Positions 8,988 to 17,325 of a DNA stretch of 64,000 nucleotides are shown piece after piece; positions within the stretch are counted from its first letter, which is position 1; each line of letters opens with the position of its first letter. The notes beneath the pieces were generated by a model. The model was not told where the DNA came from and did no database searches. It saw nothing but the letters and a program-made list of their open reading frames with translations. The stretch lies in the NCBI RefSeq assembly GCF_020524355.2, contig NZ_CP129019.1, positions 1,488,001 through 1,552,000 of the forward strand, given 5' to 3'. This DNA is from Mesobacillus subterraneus. Its GTDB lineage: Bacteria > Bacillota > Bacilli > Bacillales > Cytobacillaceae. The position numbers and the translations under genes were made by a program.

Positions 8988-9194
8988 ATGGAAAAAACAA
9001 CTTTAAATGTATCTGGTATGACTTGCGGTCACTGTGAAAAGGCAGTTAAAAACGCATTGATGGGAGTCGATGGAGTAGCTAGCGTCGTCGTTTCACTTTC
9101 AGATGGTAAAGCTGAAGTAGAATATGATTCTTCTAAAGCTGAAGTAAGCAAAATGAAAGCAGCTGTAGAAGATCAAGGCTATGATGTAGAATAG
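8988..9194 (+). CDS. copZ: Copper chaperone CopZ
   Basis: A 68-residue single heavy-metal-associated domain with the Cu(I) site GMTCGHC near residues 10-16. It ferries Cu(I) in the cytoplasm and passes it to CopA. It begins 28 bases after copA behind AGAGAGGAAG and is followed by a terminator, so the two genes form one copper-induced unit. Confidence 0.95.
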   Translation: MEKTTLNVSGMTCGHCEKAVKNALMGVDGVASVVVSLSDGKAEVEYDSSKAEVSKMKAAVEDQGYDVE

Positions 9195-9200
9195 GCATGC

Positions 9201-9231
9201 AAAGCAGCGGTTTTCAGACCGCTGCTTTTTT
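9201..9231 (+). terminator. Terminator after copZ
   Basis: AAAGCAGCGGT / ACCGCTGCTTT stem with six-base loop and T-run. Confidence 0.92.
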
Positions 9232-9239
9232 ACTTTACT

Positions 9240-9606
9240 TTATGAGAAAGTTTAAGCTTTTCAACATAAATTAGTGGCTCGCACAGCGCCTAGCCCTTAG
9301 AGTCTCTTGTCCAGTTTCGGATCCAAACTCCCAGAGACCTTAGTGAAATGGATCTTCCTAGATACTCCGAAACTTCAGCTACGCCGGCAGACGCAAAAAG
9401 CGCATCTTTGTTTAGTCTCCAGTTTCTGCGTTTCTGGACGGTTGGCTTTATTTTTCATTTTCAGCCCTGCTCATGAAGTCAAAGAACGACTTCACTGCCA
9501 GGCTCTCCGATGCACGCGATGTGCTAGCCCCACCAGTTGCAGGACGTGGCGTTATATGCAGGCAGCGCTTGTCGGGGATGAGCAAGGCGCTTACTTTTAT
9601 CTTATA
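9240..9606 (+). repeat. Dispersed structured repeat, long form
   Basis: Contains CAGCGCCTAGCCC at the left, the internal block ACTCCGAAACTTCAGCT...GCAAAAAGCGCATCTTTG, the TGAAGTCAAAGAACGACTTCA hairpin (21-nt consensus split here by its loop), and AGCGCTTGTCGGGG...AAGGCGCTT at the right. It shares the long internal block with the copies at 12598 and 23328. The open frame running through it is not a gene. Confidence 0.8.
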
Positions 9607-9743
9607 ACTTAGACATTTAGCCAGAGCTAAGGCCTTTAAGCTATAGCTACTTGGAGGTTACCTATTTTTCTGTTAATTTTACAGTAAAAATGTTATCCTA
9701 ATCATTAAGGATTTTAAGCTTGATTGGAAAGTGGTGAAAAGGG

Positions 9744-11246
9744 TTGGATCAGCAAAATATGAATGAAGAAAACAAAGAAGAATTTAAGGGTCAAGAAAAG
9801 GCCGCAGAAGCAGAGGCCAAGAATAGTTTTCTTCGAATAAAGAAGTTCCACTTTGCAATGCTGTTGTTTTTTCTAGTCTTTTTAACAGCGGGTATTACCA
9901 CCTTTGCGCTTGCTTTTGGTGAAGACAAGCCAGCAGTGCAGGTAATTAGAGAAAGAGAAGAATTTGCAAAGCTATACGATGCTTATGATACTTTGAAAAA
10001 TGACTATTTTCAGGAAGTTGATCAGGAAAAGCTAATAAATGGTGCAATAGATGGAATGCTTGAATCTTTGGACGATCCATATTCGGATTATATGAGCCAG
10101 GAAGACGCAAAGAATTTCCATCAAAGTCTGTCATCCTCTTTTGAAGGAATTGGCGCTGAAATACAGGAGAGAGACGGTTTCATTTTCATTGTCACTCCTT
10201 TGAAGGGGTCTCCAGCAGAAAAAGCAGGCCTGCAACCCGAGGATAAAATCATGTCAGTGGACGGGAAGAGTCTTCAAGGCATGAGTTCGACTGAAGCTGT
10301 GTCTCTCATTAGAGGTGAGAAAGGAACAGACGTAAAGCTTTCGATCCTTAGACAGGGTGGAGAAAAACCAGTTGATGTCACAATTACCCGAGACACGATA
10401 CCGTTAGAAACCGTATATGGTGAAATGCTGGATGACGGAATTGCCAAAGTCCAGATTACTAACTTCTCGCAAAACACGGCAAATGAACTAGTAAATATTT
10501 TGAATGATCTCCAGAAACAAGGAATGAAAGGTCTGGTATTGGATCTTCGTCAAAATCCAGGTGGACTATTGGATCAGGCAATCAAAATATCCAGTCTCTT
10601 TGTGCCTGAGGGAGAAATACTCTTCCAGGTTGAAGACCGTGAAGGCAATGTAGAGAAATATGCATCAGAGAACGAAAATAATAATAACCTACCTTTAGTA
10701 GTCATCATTGACAAGGGAAGTGCAAGTGCTTCGGAAATTCTTGCAGGTGCAGTCAGTGAATCAGCTGGAGTTACTCTAGTTGGCGAAAAGTCATTCGGGA
10801 AAGGCACAGTCCAGAGAGCAGAGGATTTTTCAGACGGTTCGAATATGAAATTCACGACTGAAAAATGGTTGACTCCTAAAGGCAATTGGATCCATAAGAA
10901 AGGTATTAAGCCGGATCATGAAGTTTCAATGCCTGAATATGCCTCGCTACCTTTCATCGACCCGGAAACTGAATTGAAGGTATCAACAGCTTCAGAACAG
11001 GTCAGCGCTGCACAAAAAATGCTGAAAGCTCTAGGCTTTGAACCAGGCCGTGAAGATGGTTTCTATGATGAAAAGACAAAGGAAGCTGTCATGGCATTCC
11101 AAAAATCAAACGAGCTTGAAGAGACCGGTGTTCTTAAAGGAAGCTCAACAATCGAATTAATGAATGCTCTGCGCGAACAGATCAAGAACGACGATCCACA
11201 AATTCAGAAAGCAATAGAAGTGTTAAAGCAGGAAATGAATAAATAA
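9744..11246 (+). CDS. ctpA: Carboxy-terminal processing protease CtpA (S41)
   Basis: A 500-residue membrane-anchored serine protease. A charged cytoplasmic N-terminus precedes one membrane helix (about 36-60). Then come the S41 N-terminal helix bundle, a PDZ domain (about 120-205), and the catalytic core with Ser in GSASASE and the general-base Lys in GEKSFGKGT. A C-terminal peptidoglycan-binding domain lies at about 410-475. It starts at TTG 9744 behind GTGGTGAAAAGGG. In B. subtilis ctpA lies close to yodJ and deoD, as here. Substrates are not evident from the sequence. Confidence 0.93.
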   Translation: MDQQNMNEENKEEFKGQEKAAEAEAKNSFLRIKKFHFAMLLFFLVFLTAGITTFALAFGEDKPAVQVIREREEFAKLYDAYDTLKNDYFQEVDQEKLINGAIDGMLESLDDPYSDYMSQEDAKNFHQSLSSSFEGIGAEIQERDGFIFIVTPLKGSPAEKAGLQPEDKIMSVDGKSLQGMSSTEAVSLIRGEKGTDVKLSILRQGGEKPVDVTITRDTIPLETVYGEMLDDGIAKVQITNFSQNTANELVNILNDLQKQGMKGLVLDLRQNPGGLLDQAIKISSLFVPEGEILFQVEDREGNVEKYASENENNNNLPLVVIIDKGSASASEILAGAVSESAGVTLVGEKSFGKGTVQRAEDFSDGSNMKFTTEKWLTPKGNWIHKKGIKPDHEVSMPEYASLPFIDPETELKVSTASEQVSAAQKMLKALGFEPGREDGFYDEKTKEAVMAFQKSNELEETGVLKGSSTIELMNALREQIKNDDPQIQKAIEVLKQEMNK

Positions 11247-11340
11247 GAAAAGCGCAAGCGCCTTGGTCAGCCCCGATAAGCGCTGGAGGGGCTAGGCGCT
11301 GGACACTAATCTAAGTACAAAAATTTTATACTTTCTTATT
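11246..11340 (-). repeat. Dispersed structured repeat, short reversed copy
   Basis: Reads AGCGCAAGCGCCTTGGTCAGCC on entry and ends ACACTAATCTAAGTAC...TACTTTCTTA, the exact reverse of the ends seen at 53685-53840, but the central TGAAGTC hairpin is missing. It begins right after the ctpA stop and may act as its terminator. Confidence 0.85.
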
Positions 11341-11409
11341 CATTAAAAAAGAATCTCCAGCTTTTGCTGGAGATTTTCCATCTTACATAGAAAAAAAGGT
11401 GATGAGAAC

Positions 11410-12324
11410 ATGGGAAAAACAGAGGTATATATTTTGTCCGGTTTCTTGGGCACAGGCAAAACGACATTGCTTAAGCAAATCTTACAGCATGAAAAAAATA
11501 GCGGACGGAACATTGCAGTTATGATGAACGAGCTAGGCAGTGTTTCAATCGATTCAGATTCCGTTGATACAGATGTTCCTTTAAAGGAGCTGCTGGGAGG
11601 GTGTATTTGCTGTACGATCCAGGACAAGCTCGAATCCCAGCTTCAAGGATTGTTATTTGATCACAATCCAGATGCCATTTACATCGAGACGACTGGTGCA
11701 GCTCATCCTGTAGAAGTTTTGGATGCTGTCCTTTCTCCGTTGTTTGCAGACAAGCTTGCAATAAAAGGAATCATTACGACCGTAGATGGCAAGCAATGGC
11801 TCAATAGGCCGACTTTAAACCCCCAAGTCCATCAGCTTTTGCTGGAGCAAGTGAAGCATGCTGACCTTATCATCGTCAATAAATCAGATTTGCTTAATGA
11901 ATCAGAGCAGGCAAAAATCAGCATGGATATTCAAGGGTTAAATCCTCAAGCCAAATGTATCTTGAGCACATATTCGAAAGTGCCCATCAAACTGCTGGAG
12001 GGATTGGCGTATACCGAAAAAGCAAAAAGTGCGGGTGCCCATGTCCAGGCAGATCTTAGACTAAGCACGTTCGTGCATCAATTCAAGAGTACTGTCAGCC
12101 AGAAAGATTTTGAAAATTTTTTAAGGTCGCTGCCGGATTCCATATACCGGATCAAAGGGTATGTGTTATTTGACCATTCTCAATATCCGGACCTATTCCA
12201 ATATTCGTATGGGATGCCATTATATATGAAGGAATATATGAAAATGCCGCTCAATCTCGTTTTCATTGGCCAGGTTACTGACTGGAGCCAGCTTGGACAG
12301 CAGCTGAAAGAATTGGAAAAGTAA
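11410..12324 (+). CDS. CobW/ZNG1-type G3E GTPase (metallochaperone)
   Basis: A 304-residue COG0523 GTPase. Walker A is GFLGTGKTT (about 11-19), the family metal-binding CxCC motif is GGCICC (about 67-72), Walker B region is IYIETTG, and the G4 motif is NKSD (about 157). The C-terminal CobW_C domain is from about 215. Such proteins load or traffic zinc or cobalt. No Zur box or zinc-related neighbour is visible, so the metal cannot be assigned. ATG preceded by AAAAGGTGATGAG. Confidence 0.9.
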   Translation: MGKTEVYILSGFLGTGKTTLLKQILQHEKNSGRNIAVMMNELGSVSIDSDSVDTDVPLKELLGGCICCTIQDKLESQLQGLLFDHNPDAIYIETTGAAHPVEVLDAVLSPLFADKLAIKGIITTVDGKQWLNRPTLNPQVHQLLLEQVKHADLIIVNKSDLLNESEQAKISMDIQGLNPQAKCILSTYSKVPIKLLEGLAYTEKAKSAGAHVQADLRLSTFVHQFKSTVSQKDFENFLRSLPDSIYRIKGYVLFDHSQYPDLFQYSYGMPLYMKEYMKMPLNLVFIGQVTDWSQLGQQLKELEK

Positions 12325-12389
12325 GTCTGTTCTAAGGGCGCGGAACGTGGGGGAAAAATGATCTATCTTTGATGGCAAGGATAAAGAAA

Positions 12390-12563
12390 ATGTCTTGGTC
12401 AAAGAACGAGTATCCTGCCTCTATGAAGAACCTTGAACCTGAAGGCAGTGAGAAAGCTATTGAAATAGCAAACACGCTTGTGCAGGAAGAACATTATGAA
12501 GATGGTAAGGCAATCCCTATCGCGATCGATAAAGCGAGGGAATATATAGAAAATCATGAATAG
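12390..12563 (+). CDS. YdaT-like small protein
   Basis: A 57-residue protein starting MSWSKNEYPASMKNL and containing KAIEIANTL and DGKAIPIAIDKA, the pattern of the short YdaT-like family of bacilli. An upstream extension to 12369 is open, but the family starts at this ATG, which has AAGGA eight bases before it. Function unknown; followed by a terminator. Confidence 0.75.
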   Translation: MSWSKNEYPASMKNLEPEGSEKAIEIANTLVQEEHYEDGKAIPIAIDKAREYIENHE

Positions 12564-12573
12564 GATAACATTG

Positions 12574-12594
12574 CCCAGCTCTGCTGGGTTTTTT
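12574..12594 (+). terminator. Terminator
   Basis: CCCAGC / GCTGGG stem followed by TTTTTT. Confidence 0.85.
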
Positions 12595-12597
12595 GCT

Positions 12598-12908
12598 GAA
12601 TAAGAAAGTATAAATTACCTTCGAGAATTGTCTAGCTCGAGCGCCTATCCCCTCGAGTCGCTTGTCTAGCTAAGGCTCCTAACTCCTCGAGACGCTAGTC
12701 TAGTGTCGCCTCCTAGAAACTCCGAAACTTCAACTCCGCCGGCAGAAGCAAAAAGCGCTTCTTTGTCGGAGTCTCCAGTTTCTGCGTTTCTGAACAGTCG
12801 GCTATACATTTCCATTTCGGTCCGTTCAGGTGAAGTCAAAGAACGACTTCACCGGTCGGCCCTCAGCGCTTGTCGGGGCTGACCAAGGCGCTTGCACTTT
12901 TCTTATTT
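12598..12908 (+). repeat. Dispersed structured repeat, long form
   Basis: Starts TAAGAAAGTATAAATT, has AGCGCCTATCCCCTCGAG, the internal CTCCGAAACTTCAACTCCGC and GCAAAAAGCGCTTCTTTG block, the TGAAGTC/GACTTCA hairpin, and ends GGGGCTGACCAAGGCGCTTG. Same long subtype as 23328-23750. Confidence 0.9.
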
Positions 12909-13027
12909 GGTTAAAACTGATCGAGTTTGAATAGTAAAAAGCAAAAAAGCAAAAACTTACATGAAGCATTAATATTTATATTCATATTGGAATCAATGAA
13001 AGAAGCCAAAAAAAGAGATGATTTTAT

Positions 13028-13855
13028 ATGCAAACAATTAAATTAATTATCATGATCCTTTTTCTTCTTGCCTGCGCTGGAAATAGCGTAGAAGCTAAAA
13101 GGACTTCAAAAAACTCCCTGATCAAAATGACACAGTGGGAACAGGTTAATGAAATTCTGCCCAGGTACAGCAAGTTCACAGTGGTCGATCTGGAAACAGG
13201 AATGGAATTCCGGGTACAGAGGAGGGCTGGAAGCAACCATGCAGATGTCCAGCCGTTAACTTCAAAAGATACCGAGATCATGAAGAAGATTTATAATGGG
13301 AAGTGGAGCTGGAAGCGCAGAGCCATTATCGTCATCTCGGAGGATGGGAAAATCGCAGCCTCAATGCATGGCATGCCGCATGGCGGAGGAGCCTTGAAAA
13401 ATAACTTCCCTGGTCATTTTTGCATACATTTTTATGGGAGCACGACACACAGGACGAACTTCATGGATCTATCCCATAAACTTATGATTCTAAAATCTGC
13501 AGGAAAGCTTGAAAAATACCTGGAACAAACGGATCCCTATGATTTGGTCAATGCGTATATCGCAGGGTTAAAACAGCAGGATCGTAACATAGTATTCTTG
13601 ATTTCCCTTCAAAACCTTGAGTGGGAAAAGCTATTGCCCAAAATTGAGAATATCAGGATTTCCCGGATGGAAGTTCTGCCAGCAGAAGATGTGGGAGACC
13701 AATTGAGCCTTATGGTTCCAGTTGAGCTTAATTTGCAGCTTAAAGGTATTGGAGGAAAGACCTTTATTGGTGAAGTCAACTTGGTGAGATTCATGCCGAA
13801 TGAGCAATGGAAAGTGGATTCAACGAAATTCTTTGAGGAAAATGGGATTAAGTAA
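13028..13855 (+). CDS. Exported protein with HGMPHG / GHFCIHF motif
   Basis: A 275-residue protein with an N-terminal hydrophobic segment (about 4-20) that looks like a signal peptide ending near VEAKR. The central region has AASMHGMPHGGG, GHFCIHFYGS and THRTNF, a conserved His/Cys set that I recall from uncharacterised extracellular proteins of bacilli and clostridia and that might be a metal or cell-wall-active site. No better assignment is possible. AAGAGATG precedes the ATG. It stands alone and is closed by a terminator. Confidence 0.7.
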   Translation: MQTIKLIIMILFLLACAGNSVEAKRTSKNSLIKMTQWEQVNEILPRYSKFTVVDLETGMEFRVQRRAGSNHADVQPLTSKDTEIMKKIYNGKWSWKRRAIIVISEDGKIAASMHGMPHGGGALKNNFPGHFCIHFYGSTTHRTNFMDLSHKLMILKSAGKLEKYLEQTDPYDLVNAYIAGLKQQDRNIVFLISLQNLEWEKLLPKIENIRISRMEVLPAEDVGDQLSLMVPVELNLQLKGIGGKTFIGEVNLVRFMPNEQWKVDSTKFFEENGIK

Positions 13856-13860
13856 AGTGA

Positions 13861-13889
13861 AAAAAGCTTGAGGAATCTCAAGCTTTTTT
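13861..13889 (+). terminator. Terminator
   Basis: AAAAGCTTGAG / CTCAAGCTTTT stem with four-base loop and T-run; also T-rich on the minus strand, so it may serve the convergent gene. Confidence 0.9.
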
Positions 13890-13917
13890 ATGTTCTGATT
13901 ACCGATTTTATTGAACC

Positions 13918-14157
13918 TTAACTTTCACCAAACTTGGCAAAGGTTTTTTCATCCTCAACCAATCCGCATGCTGCACACTGGATTTTCAGTTCAGGACCTT
14001 TGTATGGAAGATGAAAGGGCTCAAGCTGGTCGTTTGAATACTGCTCCACTATTTCACCAGATTGAGGATTTAATTTTACAGGCTGTGGCACTTGGGAGAT
14101 CATATTGAATCTTGTCCTGTTAGTCTTACAGTTAGGGCATCGATATGGTTTGCTCAT
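13918..14157 (-). CDS. Zinc-ribbon protein, unknown role
   Basis: A 79-residue protein with CPNC near residue 7 and CAAC near residue 58, forming a likely zinc ribbon, and a conserved middle EPFHLPYKGPE. AAGGAGA lies six bases before the ATG. It resembles short conserved Bacillus proteins of unknown function. Transcribed opposite to its neighbours. Confidence 0.7.
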   Translation of the reverse strand: MSKPYRCPNCKTNRTRFNMISQVPQPVKLNPQSGEIVEQYSNDQLEPFHLPYKGPELKIQCAACGLVEDEKTFAKFGES

Positions 14158-14267
14158 AGTTATTCTCCTTTAAGTTAATTTAACTTATTTTTTGCATTGT
14201 CTGCTTAAAATATGTAAATATACTAGTAAGGGTTTAAATTAGTTAAATATCAGCAGGAGGCACAAAG

Positions 14268-14552
14268 ATGTTAGCAGTGAATTATGAAAAGATACTAGAT
14301 GAATACAGGAATATTTGGAACAATCGAAGACTTCAATCTGAACAGTCACCAGAGGCTATTCTTAAAGAAGCTATTCAAAGGGATTTAAAGGATGAAAATT
14401 CCCACCCAAGGGCAAGAAGGACATTAATGGAAAAATACTTTCTTGCCACAAAAAGAATTCTAGAAGCATCGTTGACAAGTGAAAGTAAAGTAATATTGCT
14501 GCAGCTGCATAAAGAAATGGTTGAAGGAATTCAGGATGAAGCAGCAAAGTAA
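14268..14552 (+). CDS. Conserved hypothetical protein
   Basis: A 94-residue, mainly alpha-helical soluble protein with no recognisable motif. Start is supported by AGGAGG eight bases before the ATG. The upstream region has the AT-rich TTAGTTAAATAT stretch that might hold a promoter. Not assigned to a family. Confidence 0.6.
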   Translation: MLAVNYEKILDEYRNIWNNRRLQSEQSPEAILKEAIQRDLKDENSHPRARRTLMEKYFLATKRILEASLTSESKVILLQLHKEMVEGIQDEAAK

Positions 14553-14657
14553 ATATCATGCCAACCTGAATTGGCTTAATGTATTGATGATTGAGATCCC
14601 AAAATAAAATAAAATTTATTCAGAAGGAAGGAATTCTTGCTTCTTTTTTTTGGGCTC

Positions 14658-14776
14658 TGTTAAAGCCCGTTGTAGTTTTATAGTAAACCGTTCAGTTTTG
14701 AGGTGCATAAGGCGAAAATGGCACAGTAAATGGCGTGGAAATTGTCCACGCCATTTTTCCTATTGTGCCAGCATTT
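14658..14776. repeat. Nested hairpins flanking the insertion sequence (left)
   Basis: Outer arms TGGCACA / TGTGCCA enclose inner arms ATGGCGTGGA / TCCACGCCAT followed by TTTTTCC. The adjoining sequence (TTTTATAGTAAACCGTTC) resembles the reverse complement of 17060-17100 on the other side of the IS110 gene. The role is unknown. Confidence 0.6.
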
Positions 14777-15066
14777 ATAAGCCATTTCATTACAAATTAA
14801 CACCTGCAAGATGATAGTAAATGCCATTGACAATGGGTGTTGTACAAGGAATAATGACGGTCATTTACACTGTCAATTTTATGACCAGTTCGGAAGTCAA
14901 TTTAAGGGTTCCATTCTACGAACATTTCATTCAAGTATAGCCTGTATAACGATGAACATGGAATTTTACTTTATTTTTTTCTCACCGAAGGGAGCAGTTA
15001 GCGGAAGGTTGATTTTTTCTAGAACAAGGGAAGACTTAACCTTAATTGAGTAACAATCAATCCTAG

Positions 15067-15260
15067 AAATAAACGGAGAAAATCCGGTTAAACTGTAGAG
15101 TATAGCTCGGTAAGGGGTAAATAAGCGGAGGTTTTCCGGTTAAGCAAGCACGATTGCCAATTTTTTATGTTTTTCAAGTAAATAGGCGGAAATCTTCCGT
15201 CTATTTAAGCTGTTTTCCGTGCCATTTTCTAAATAAGGGAAGTTTCTCCGCTTATTTCTT
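15067..15260. repeat. Degenerate palindromic array with about 52-bp spacing
   Basis: Four related units begin at 15067, 15119, 15180 and 15231 with AAATAAGCGG-like left arms and CCG(T)CTATTT-like right arms. Best examples: AAATAGGCGGAA / TTCCGTCTATTT. The rest of 14780-15300 shows no credible gene; the open frame at 14811-15053 is rejected. Confidence 0.65.
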
Positions 15261-15303
15261 ACGATTAGTCAAGTGTATTTCAGTATTTTATTTATGTTTT
15301 TTT

Positions 15304-15349
15304 ATTTAGATTTATTTGGGAGGGGTACCCCTCCCAAATAAATCTAAAT
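15304..15349. repeat. Perfect 46-bp palindrome
   Basis: Two uninterrupted 23-base arms meet at GGTACC (centre 15326/15327); each arm reads TTTAGATTTATTTGGGAGG inwards. It lies 75 bp beyond the 3' end of the IS110 transposase. It could be a terminator, an IS end structure, or a protein-binding site. Confidence 0.95.
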
Positions 15350-15423
15350 TTCCCCACGACGAAAAGACCTCACGATATTCTTTTTTTCGAAAGGTCTGTG
15401 TGCTATAGTAAATATAAACTTGG

Positions 15424-16647
15424 TTACGATTTCTGAGCTGGTAGTGCGGACTCATAATCGTAAAGTATGCCGTGTGTCAGTAACTGGAACGTCACTTTCA
15501 GAAACTTATTGATACACGCCACAATCGCGACCTTATGAGGCTTTCTCTGAGGTTGCGTTTTTAATTTGTAATAATAATCCACTAAATGATTGGGTTTTCC
15601 TTTTGCCATAAGCATCGCACAAATCATAAAAAATAAAATTTTCCGTAGCTTTTTGTTGCCTCGTTTATTGATACGGTCATGGTATTGCGTATTGCCAGAT
15701 TGATAGCGCATAATATCGATACCAACGTAAGCGTTCAGTTGTTTCGCGTTTTTAAAACGGCCAATATCACCTAGCTCTCCAATAATTCGGCACGCTGTTG
15801 TATCTCCAATACCTGGAAAAGAACGTAATACCGTATATTCTTTTCTTCCTTCAGACATCGCTGCCATTTGTTTAACAAGCTGGTCTTTCTTCTCCATCAA
15901 ATCTCCAATACGCCGTGCATAATCGCGTACTTGATTGCAACGAATATCCGTTGGTTCAATCGCGGGATATGAATTTTCTGCAGCTTCTAATAATACAATT
16001 GCTTTTTTCTCTGCCCGTTCTAGTGATAGAAGCTTACGTGTATTACTTTTTAAGCGATTTTTAATAATGGTCTTTGAATGAGCCATTAAAAGGGCAGGAT
16101 GGGGATACAGCTGTATAATATTTAAAAAAAGTGCTGAACTCGGTGTAATAAGTCGTTCCAACTCTGGAAATGAAAGATGTAAGATGGCATGCATACGATT
16201 GCGTAAAAGAATAATTTCTTCTTCGATCTCGTCATAATAACGAGTAATAGCCCGCATCTGTTCATAATAATCATTCTGCACATGCGTCGTTTCACGTTCC
16301 ATTTTAAAGTGGGTTTTCGCTAACTCATGGGCATCGCTAATATCGGTTTTGTGTCGACGCATGGAAGCCATTTGTAGGTTCGCTTCAAGCGGATTCATGC
16401 GACAGTAAGTATGTCCGTGATCCCGTAGAAACTTTTCAATTGATTTTGAATAGACACCCGTCGCCTCAAATACGATTTCGGGGACTTGTCCATCAAGAGC
16501 TGTTATTTCCTTAATGCGATTGTGTAGCTGCTCAAAATCAATGCGTGTATGATTTAATTCCCCTTCAAATTCACATTGTCTATAGCCATCATAAATGGCA
16601 ATGGTGCTTTTCCCTTTACTTACATCAAGAGCGATGACATGTTTCAT
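15424..16647 (-). CDS. IS110-family transposase (DEDD)
   Basis: A 407-residue recombinase. The N-terminal RuvC-like DEDD domain starts IALDVSKGKS and includes FEATGVY and KTDISDAHELA. The C-terminal transposase domain has SFPGIGDTTACRIIGELGD, YVGIDI and RGNKKLRKIL, the region carrying the catalytic Ser. Start chosen at ATG 16647, with AAGGAG eight bases upstream; the open frame runs eight codons further. The length is normal, so it looks intact. IS110 elements insert site-specifically using an RNA guide encoded in the element's non-coding end. Confidence 0.95.
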   Translation of the reverse strand: MKHVIALDVSKGKSTIAIYDGYRQCEFEGELNHTRIDFEQLHNRIKEITALDGQVPEIVFEATGVYSKSIEKFLRDHGHTYCRMNPLEANLQMASMRRHKTDISDAHELAKTHFKMERETTHVQNDYYEQMRAITRYYDEIEEEIILLRNRMHAILHLSFPELERLITPSSALFLNIIQLYPHPALLMAHSKTIIKNRLKSNTRKLLSLERAEKKAIVLLEAAENSYPAIEPTDIRCNQVRDYARRIGDLMEKKDQLVKQMAAMSEGRKEYTVLRSFPGIGDTTACRIIGELGDIGRFKNAKQLNAYVGIDIMRYQSGNTQYHDRINKRGNKKLRKILFFMICAMLMAKGKPNHLVDYYYKLKTQPQRKPHKVAIVACINKFLKVTFQLLTHGILYDYESALPAQKS

Positions 16648-17060
16648 ATAACTATTCTCCTTTATAACCAATCATAGAAGTCTTCACAGGGCCTTATCGA
16701 TTCCATTTTCTTATACACGGTCTCTAGGACCCAACATACTAAACTGATTCAAACAAGGGTATGAAGTTGGCCTGTTTATAATACGGACTCTTACATGGTC
16801 CTATAAGCGGATCGACCTTCCTTCACTTCTACTATAAAAAAATAGTAGTACAAACCGTGGCCTTGGTTTGTACTACTAATGTTAGTATGTTTATCAGCCC
16901 ATGATGATCCCTTCACTAGGGTCCGTTCTTTTATGGTGTGGAATAAACGGGTGCTTTGTTGAATAAGAACCATTATATTTTGGATCCGAAAATACATTAA
17001 ATCAGAAAAATGGCGTGTCAAAACTGATGTCAGTTTACACGCCATTTTTATTGTCATTTA
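16648..17060 (-). other. Non-coding end of the IS110 element, candidate bridge-RNA region
   Basis: About 410 bases upstream of the transposase start (its own strand) have no gene. They contain a 14-base stem, TAGTAGTACAAACC / GGTTTGTACTACTA (16843-16878), and an arm pair GGCGTGT / ACACGCC (about 17017-17048). In IS110-group elements the bridge RNA comes from this upstream end, so this is the expected place for it. Exact RNA ends and the element boundary are not determinable here. Confidence 0.45.
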
Positions 17061-17105
17061 AATGATATGCACTCTAAAACAGAATGGTTTAGTTTTATAG
17101 TCCTT

Positions 17106-17206
17106 TTGATTTTAGTGGAAGGCGCGTAGACTCCTGCGGGCTCATCGCCAGCCCCGCGGTAAGCGAAGCGCCTGGAACGAAAATCAACAGCCTAGTTTTA
17201 CAGAGC
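17106..17206. repeat. GC-rich intergenic inverted repeat of the Bacillus type
   Basis: TGATTTTAGTGGAAGGCGC on the left pairs loosely with GCGCCTGGAACGAAAATCA on the right around CTCCTGCGGGCTCATCGCC; then comes CAACAGCCTAGTTTTACAGA. This pattern is a familiar dispersed element in bacilli. It is unlike the AT-rich surroundings. Confidence 0.65.
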
Positions 17207-17245
17207 ATCTTTTATTAAAAATGACAAAAATATCATCTTTAACTA

Positions 17246-17274
17246 TTGATTTTATACCCTATATGGTATATTAT
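17246..17274 (+). promoter_or_regulatory. cst locus promoter 1 with CstR operator
   Basis: TTGATT (17246-17251), 17-bp spacer, TATTAT (17269-17274). The operator ATACCC-TATA-TGGTAT (17254-17269) lies in the spacer. It matches the second operator (17969-17984) in half-site and spacing. Confidence 0.7.
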
Positions 17275-17325
17275 TTATATTGTAAGTTCAGTAATGAACA
17301 AGATATAACAAGAGGTGAAGATTAG

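Noticed and set aside
9307..9612. Open frame downstream of copZ
   Set aside because: It lies entirely inside a dispersed repeat copy and is not protein-like.
14811..15053. 80-codon open frame before the IS110 element
   Set aside because: No ribosome binding site, atypical composition, and it lies between repeat arrays.
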